DNA of 64,000 nt from Labrenzia sp. OB1 (GTDB taxonomy: Bacteria; Pseudomonadota; Alphaproteobacteria; Rhizobiales; Stappiaceae), in contig NZ_JSEP01000016.1 in NCBI RefSeq assembly GCF_001624695.1, positions 62,001 through 126,000 of the forward strand, written 5' to 3'. Positions 62,180 to 64,000 of this stretch are shown one piece after another. How positions within the stretch are numbered: the stretch's first letter is position 1; each line of letters begins with the position of its first letter. Under the pieces are notes generated by a model. That model ran no database searches. It worked only from the letters and a program-made list of their open reading frames with translations, and was not told the origin of the DNA. Both the position numbers and the translations under genes were made by a program.

Positions 62180-62380
62180 TTACGCGTTCGCCGTCACACG
62201 CTTGTCGCGCATGATCGTCTGGATACGCGCGACATCACGGCGGATTTGCCGGACACGCGCGGTATTTTCAAGCTGACCCGTGGCCTTCTGGAAGCGCAGG
62301 TTGAACTGCTCTTTCTTCAGGACCTCAAGCTCACTACGGAGCTCATCGAGGGTCTTTGCCCTTACATCGGAAGCCTTCAT
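62180..62380 (-). CDS. rpmC: 50S ribosomal protein L29
   Basis: A 66-residue L29: [55 protein letters not shown], a two-helix protein at the peptide exit. Between rplP and rpsQ. Confidence 0.96.
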   Translation of the reverse strand: MKASDVRAKTLDELRSELEVLKKEQFNLRFQKATGQLENTARVRQIRRDVARIQTIMRDKRVTANA

Positions 62381-62401
62381 GGCTGTAACTCCTCGCCTGC
62401 C

Positions 62402-62815
62402 CTACTCGCCGATACGCTGAACGAAACGGCACTTGATCGGCAGCTTGGCGGCGGCAAGACGCATGGCTTCACGCGCAGTGTCTTCCGGCACACCGTCGAT
62501 TTCAAACATGATCCGGCCCGGCTTGACACGACAAGCCCAGAAATCCGGCGAACCCTTACCCTTACCCATGCGGACTTCCGCAGGTTTCGAAGAAACCGGG
62601 ACGTCCGGGAAGATACGGATCCAAACACGACCAGCACGTTTCATGTGACGGGTCATAGCACGACGGGCCGCTTCGATCTGACGTGCCGTGACACGCTCCG
62701 GCTCAAGAGCCTTCAGACCGAATGCGCCGAAGTTGAGGTCGGTGCCTCCCTTCGACAAGCCGTGAATGCGGCCTTTGTGCTGCTTGCGGAACTTTGTGCG
62801 CTTCGGTTGCAGCAT
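62402..62815 (-). CDS. rplP: 50S ribosomal protein L16
   Basis: A 137-residue L16: [109 protein letters not shown], complete. It helps position A-site tRNA. Confidence 0.97.
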   Translation of the reverse strand: MLQPKRTKFRKQHKGRIHGLSKGGTDLNFGAFGLKALEPERVTARQIEAARRAMTRHMKRAGRVWIRIFPDVPVSSKPAEVRMGKGKGSPDFWACRVKPGRIMFEIDGVPEDTAREAMRLAAAKLPIKCRFVQRIGE

Positions 62816-62862
62816 CGTTCTTCTCTCGTCTTTCTTTTCTTACGAGCGGCAGGCAGCTTGAC

Positions 62863-63591
62863 TTAAGCTGCGCGCTCGCGGCCCCGATCCCGGCGTCCGC
62901 CGCGATCACCCTGATGTCCTTCGGAAGCTGCGGTCGCACGGCGTTCGGACGCCATCGGATCATGCTCCAGAATTTCACCCTTGAAGATCCAGACCTTCAC
63001 ACCGCACACGCCATAAGCCGTGTGAGCGCTTGCAACACCGTAGTCGATGTCCGCACGCAGGGTGTGAAGCGGCACGCGGCCTTCACGGTACCACTCGATA
63101 CGCGCGATTTCCGCGCCACCGAGACGGCCGCCGCAGTTGATCCGGATGCCCTGGGCGCCGAGACGCATGGCGGACTGAACGGCCCGCTTCATGGCGCGGC
63201 GGAAAGCAACACGGCGTTCCAGCTGCTGAGCGATCGAAGCGGCAACCAGGGTCGCGTCGATTTCCGGCTTGCGCACTTCAACGATGTTGAGATGCACTTC
63301 CGAATTCGTGATTTCGGCAATCTTCTTGCGAAGACGCTCGATATCGGCACCCTTTTTACCGATGACCACACCCGGACGACCGGAATGAATGGCAACACGG
63401 CACTTCTTATGCGGGCGTTCGATAACCACCTTGGAAACCGCAGCCTGCTTGAGTTCCTTCAGCAGGAACTCACGGATGCGGAAATCTTCGTGAAGAAGGT
63501 CGCCGTATTCGTTCTTGTTCGCATACCAGCGGGAATCCCAGGTGCGGTTAATCCCGAGGCGCATGCCGATCGGGTTTGTCTTGTGTCCCAT
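62863..63591 (-). CDS. rpsC: 30S ribosomal protein S3
   Basis: A 242-residue S3: [43 protein letters not shown], the KH domain around [20 protein letters not shown], and a second domain with [61 protein letters not shown]. An Arg/Gly-rich tail of about 25 residues closes it. Start overlaps the rplV stop by one base. Confidence 0.97.
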   Translation of the reverse strand: MGHKTNPIGMRLGINRTWDSRWYANKNEYGDLLHEDFRIREFLLKELKQAAVSKVVIERPHKKCRVAIHSGRPGVVIGKKGADIERLRKKIAEITNSEVHLNIVEVRKPEIDATLVAASIAQQLERRVAFRRAMKRAVQSAMRLGAQGIRINCGGRLGGAEIARIEWYREGRVPLHTLRADIDYGVASAHTAYGVCGVKVWIFKGEILEHDPMASERRATAASEGHQGDRGGRRDRGRERAA

Positions 63592-63971
63592 CAGGCAGTC
63601 TCCTCAGTTTCACGAACAACGATGGTCAGGTTCGAGAAAGGCTTCTCGATCCGGCCGACACGTCCGCGAGCACGGGCCTGGAACCGCTTGATGACAAAGG
63701 CCTTGCCAACATGAGCTTCGGCAACCACCAGGTTGTCGATGTCCAGGTCATGGTTGTTTTCCGCGTTTGCGACGGCGGACATCAGGGTCTTCTTGACGTC
63801 CTGCGCGATGCGCTTACGGGAGAATGTCAGGTCCGCAATCGCGGAGCCGACCTTTTTACCGCGGATCGAAGCCGCAACGAGGTTCAGCTTGCGCGGCGAA
63901 ACGCGCAGCATGCGGGTCATTGCCCGGGCCTCATTGTCAGCGAGCGTCCGCTCACGCTTCGGCTTGCCCAT
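63591..63971 (-). CDS. rplV: 50S ribosomal protein L22
   Basis: A 126-residue L22: [100 protein letters not shown]. Its loop reaches the exit tunnel, where macrolide-resistance changes occur in other species. Confidence 0.97.
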   Translation of the reverse strand: MGKPKRERTLADNEARAMTRMLRVSPRKLNLVAASIRGKKVGSAIADLTFSRKRIAQDVKKTLMSAVANAENNHDLDIDNLVVAEAHVGKAFVIKRFQARARGRVGRIEKPFSNLTIVVRETEETA

Positions 63972-63973
63972 CG

Positions 63974-64000
63974 TTACTTCCTCTTCGCCTTCTTGTCGGC
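63974..64000 (-). CDS. rpsS: 30S ribosomal protein S19, last codons
   Basis: The right edge holds ...ADKKAKRK followed by TAA, two bases before the rplV ATG. The basic lysine-rich end and the conserved S10 order (rpsS before rplV) identify it; the rest lies outside the window. Confidence 0.85.
   Translation of the reverse strand, partial: ADKKAKRK

Noticed and set aside
52902..64000. Ribosomal cluster as an unusual arrangement
   Set aside because: Order and content follow the normal alphaproteobacterial S10-spc-alpha layout. Lack of rpmJ and rpsD is normal for the group.

Overview
The window is high-GC chromosomal DNA from an alphaproteobacterium, most likely a marine member of the Hyphomicrobiales/Stappiaceae (Roseibium/Labrenzia-like) or a close relative. 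This inference rests on the S10-spc-alpha ribosomal cluster with secY and a short-form adk, the alphaproteobacterial order rplQ / Do-type protease / rarA / crcB / rluC-type synthase / HAD phosphatase / ATP12, a RibN-type transporter behind an FMN riboswitch, and a sulfolipid operon. No phage, IS element, rRNA operon or CRISPR array was seen.

Layout. 0-5 kb: tail of a DUF599 membrane protein, two class III nucleotide cyclases, an ElyC/YdcF-type protein, a degenerate truncated globin behind a CRP-like site, and a lone ClpP-like protease. 5.4-10.6 kb: one closely packed eight-gene minus-strand unit led by a MerR (LiuR-like) regulator, with thioesterase, GNAT, isovaleryl-CoA dehydrogenase, cupin, SDR, agmatinase-family and ACT-domain genes. 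10.7-17.2 kb: an anchored GH25 lysozyme, a VOC protein, the divergent ohr/ohrR peroxide-defence pair, a TetR/DUF1330 divergent pair, mgtE and two small exported proteins. 17.3-23.4 kb: tRNA-Leu(GAG), a FliN-like SpoA protein, lipB, the sulfoquinovosyl diacylglycerol operon sqdB-sqdD-sqdC-like, acylphosphatase, and a ribN-like riboflavin transporter with its FMN riboswitch. 23.4-29.6 kb: a HAD phosphatase and propionyl-CoA carboxylase (pccA, pccB). The two pcc genes are separated by three small exported cysteine-containing proteins on the other strand, two of which are paralogues.

30.3-36 kb holds the four-gene ATP-grasp / alpha-E / transglutaminase / Anbu proteasome-like cassette, a widespread system of incompletely known function, followed by a second mgtE. 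36-50 kb is a conserved alphaproteobacterial backbone (ATP12, HAD, pseudouridine synthase, crcB, rarA, Do protease). It is interrupted by accessory genes: a Tlde1-like DUF2778 protein, three tandem fatty acid hydroxylase/sterol desaturase paralogues, a large patatin and a third cyclase. A methyl-accepting chemotaxis protein follows. 52.9-64 kb is the ribosomal protein/secY/adk/rpoA cluster, read entirely on the minus strand and running off the right edge inside rpsS.

Several reading-frame starts were moved from the longest open frame to internal ATG, GTG or TTG codons because a good Shine-Dalgarno sequence or family length supports it; the reason is given in each entry. All functional calls are made by eye from motifs and family knowledge, without database searches.
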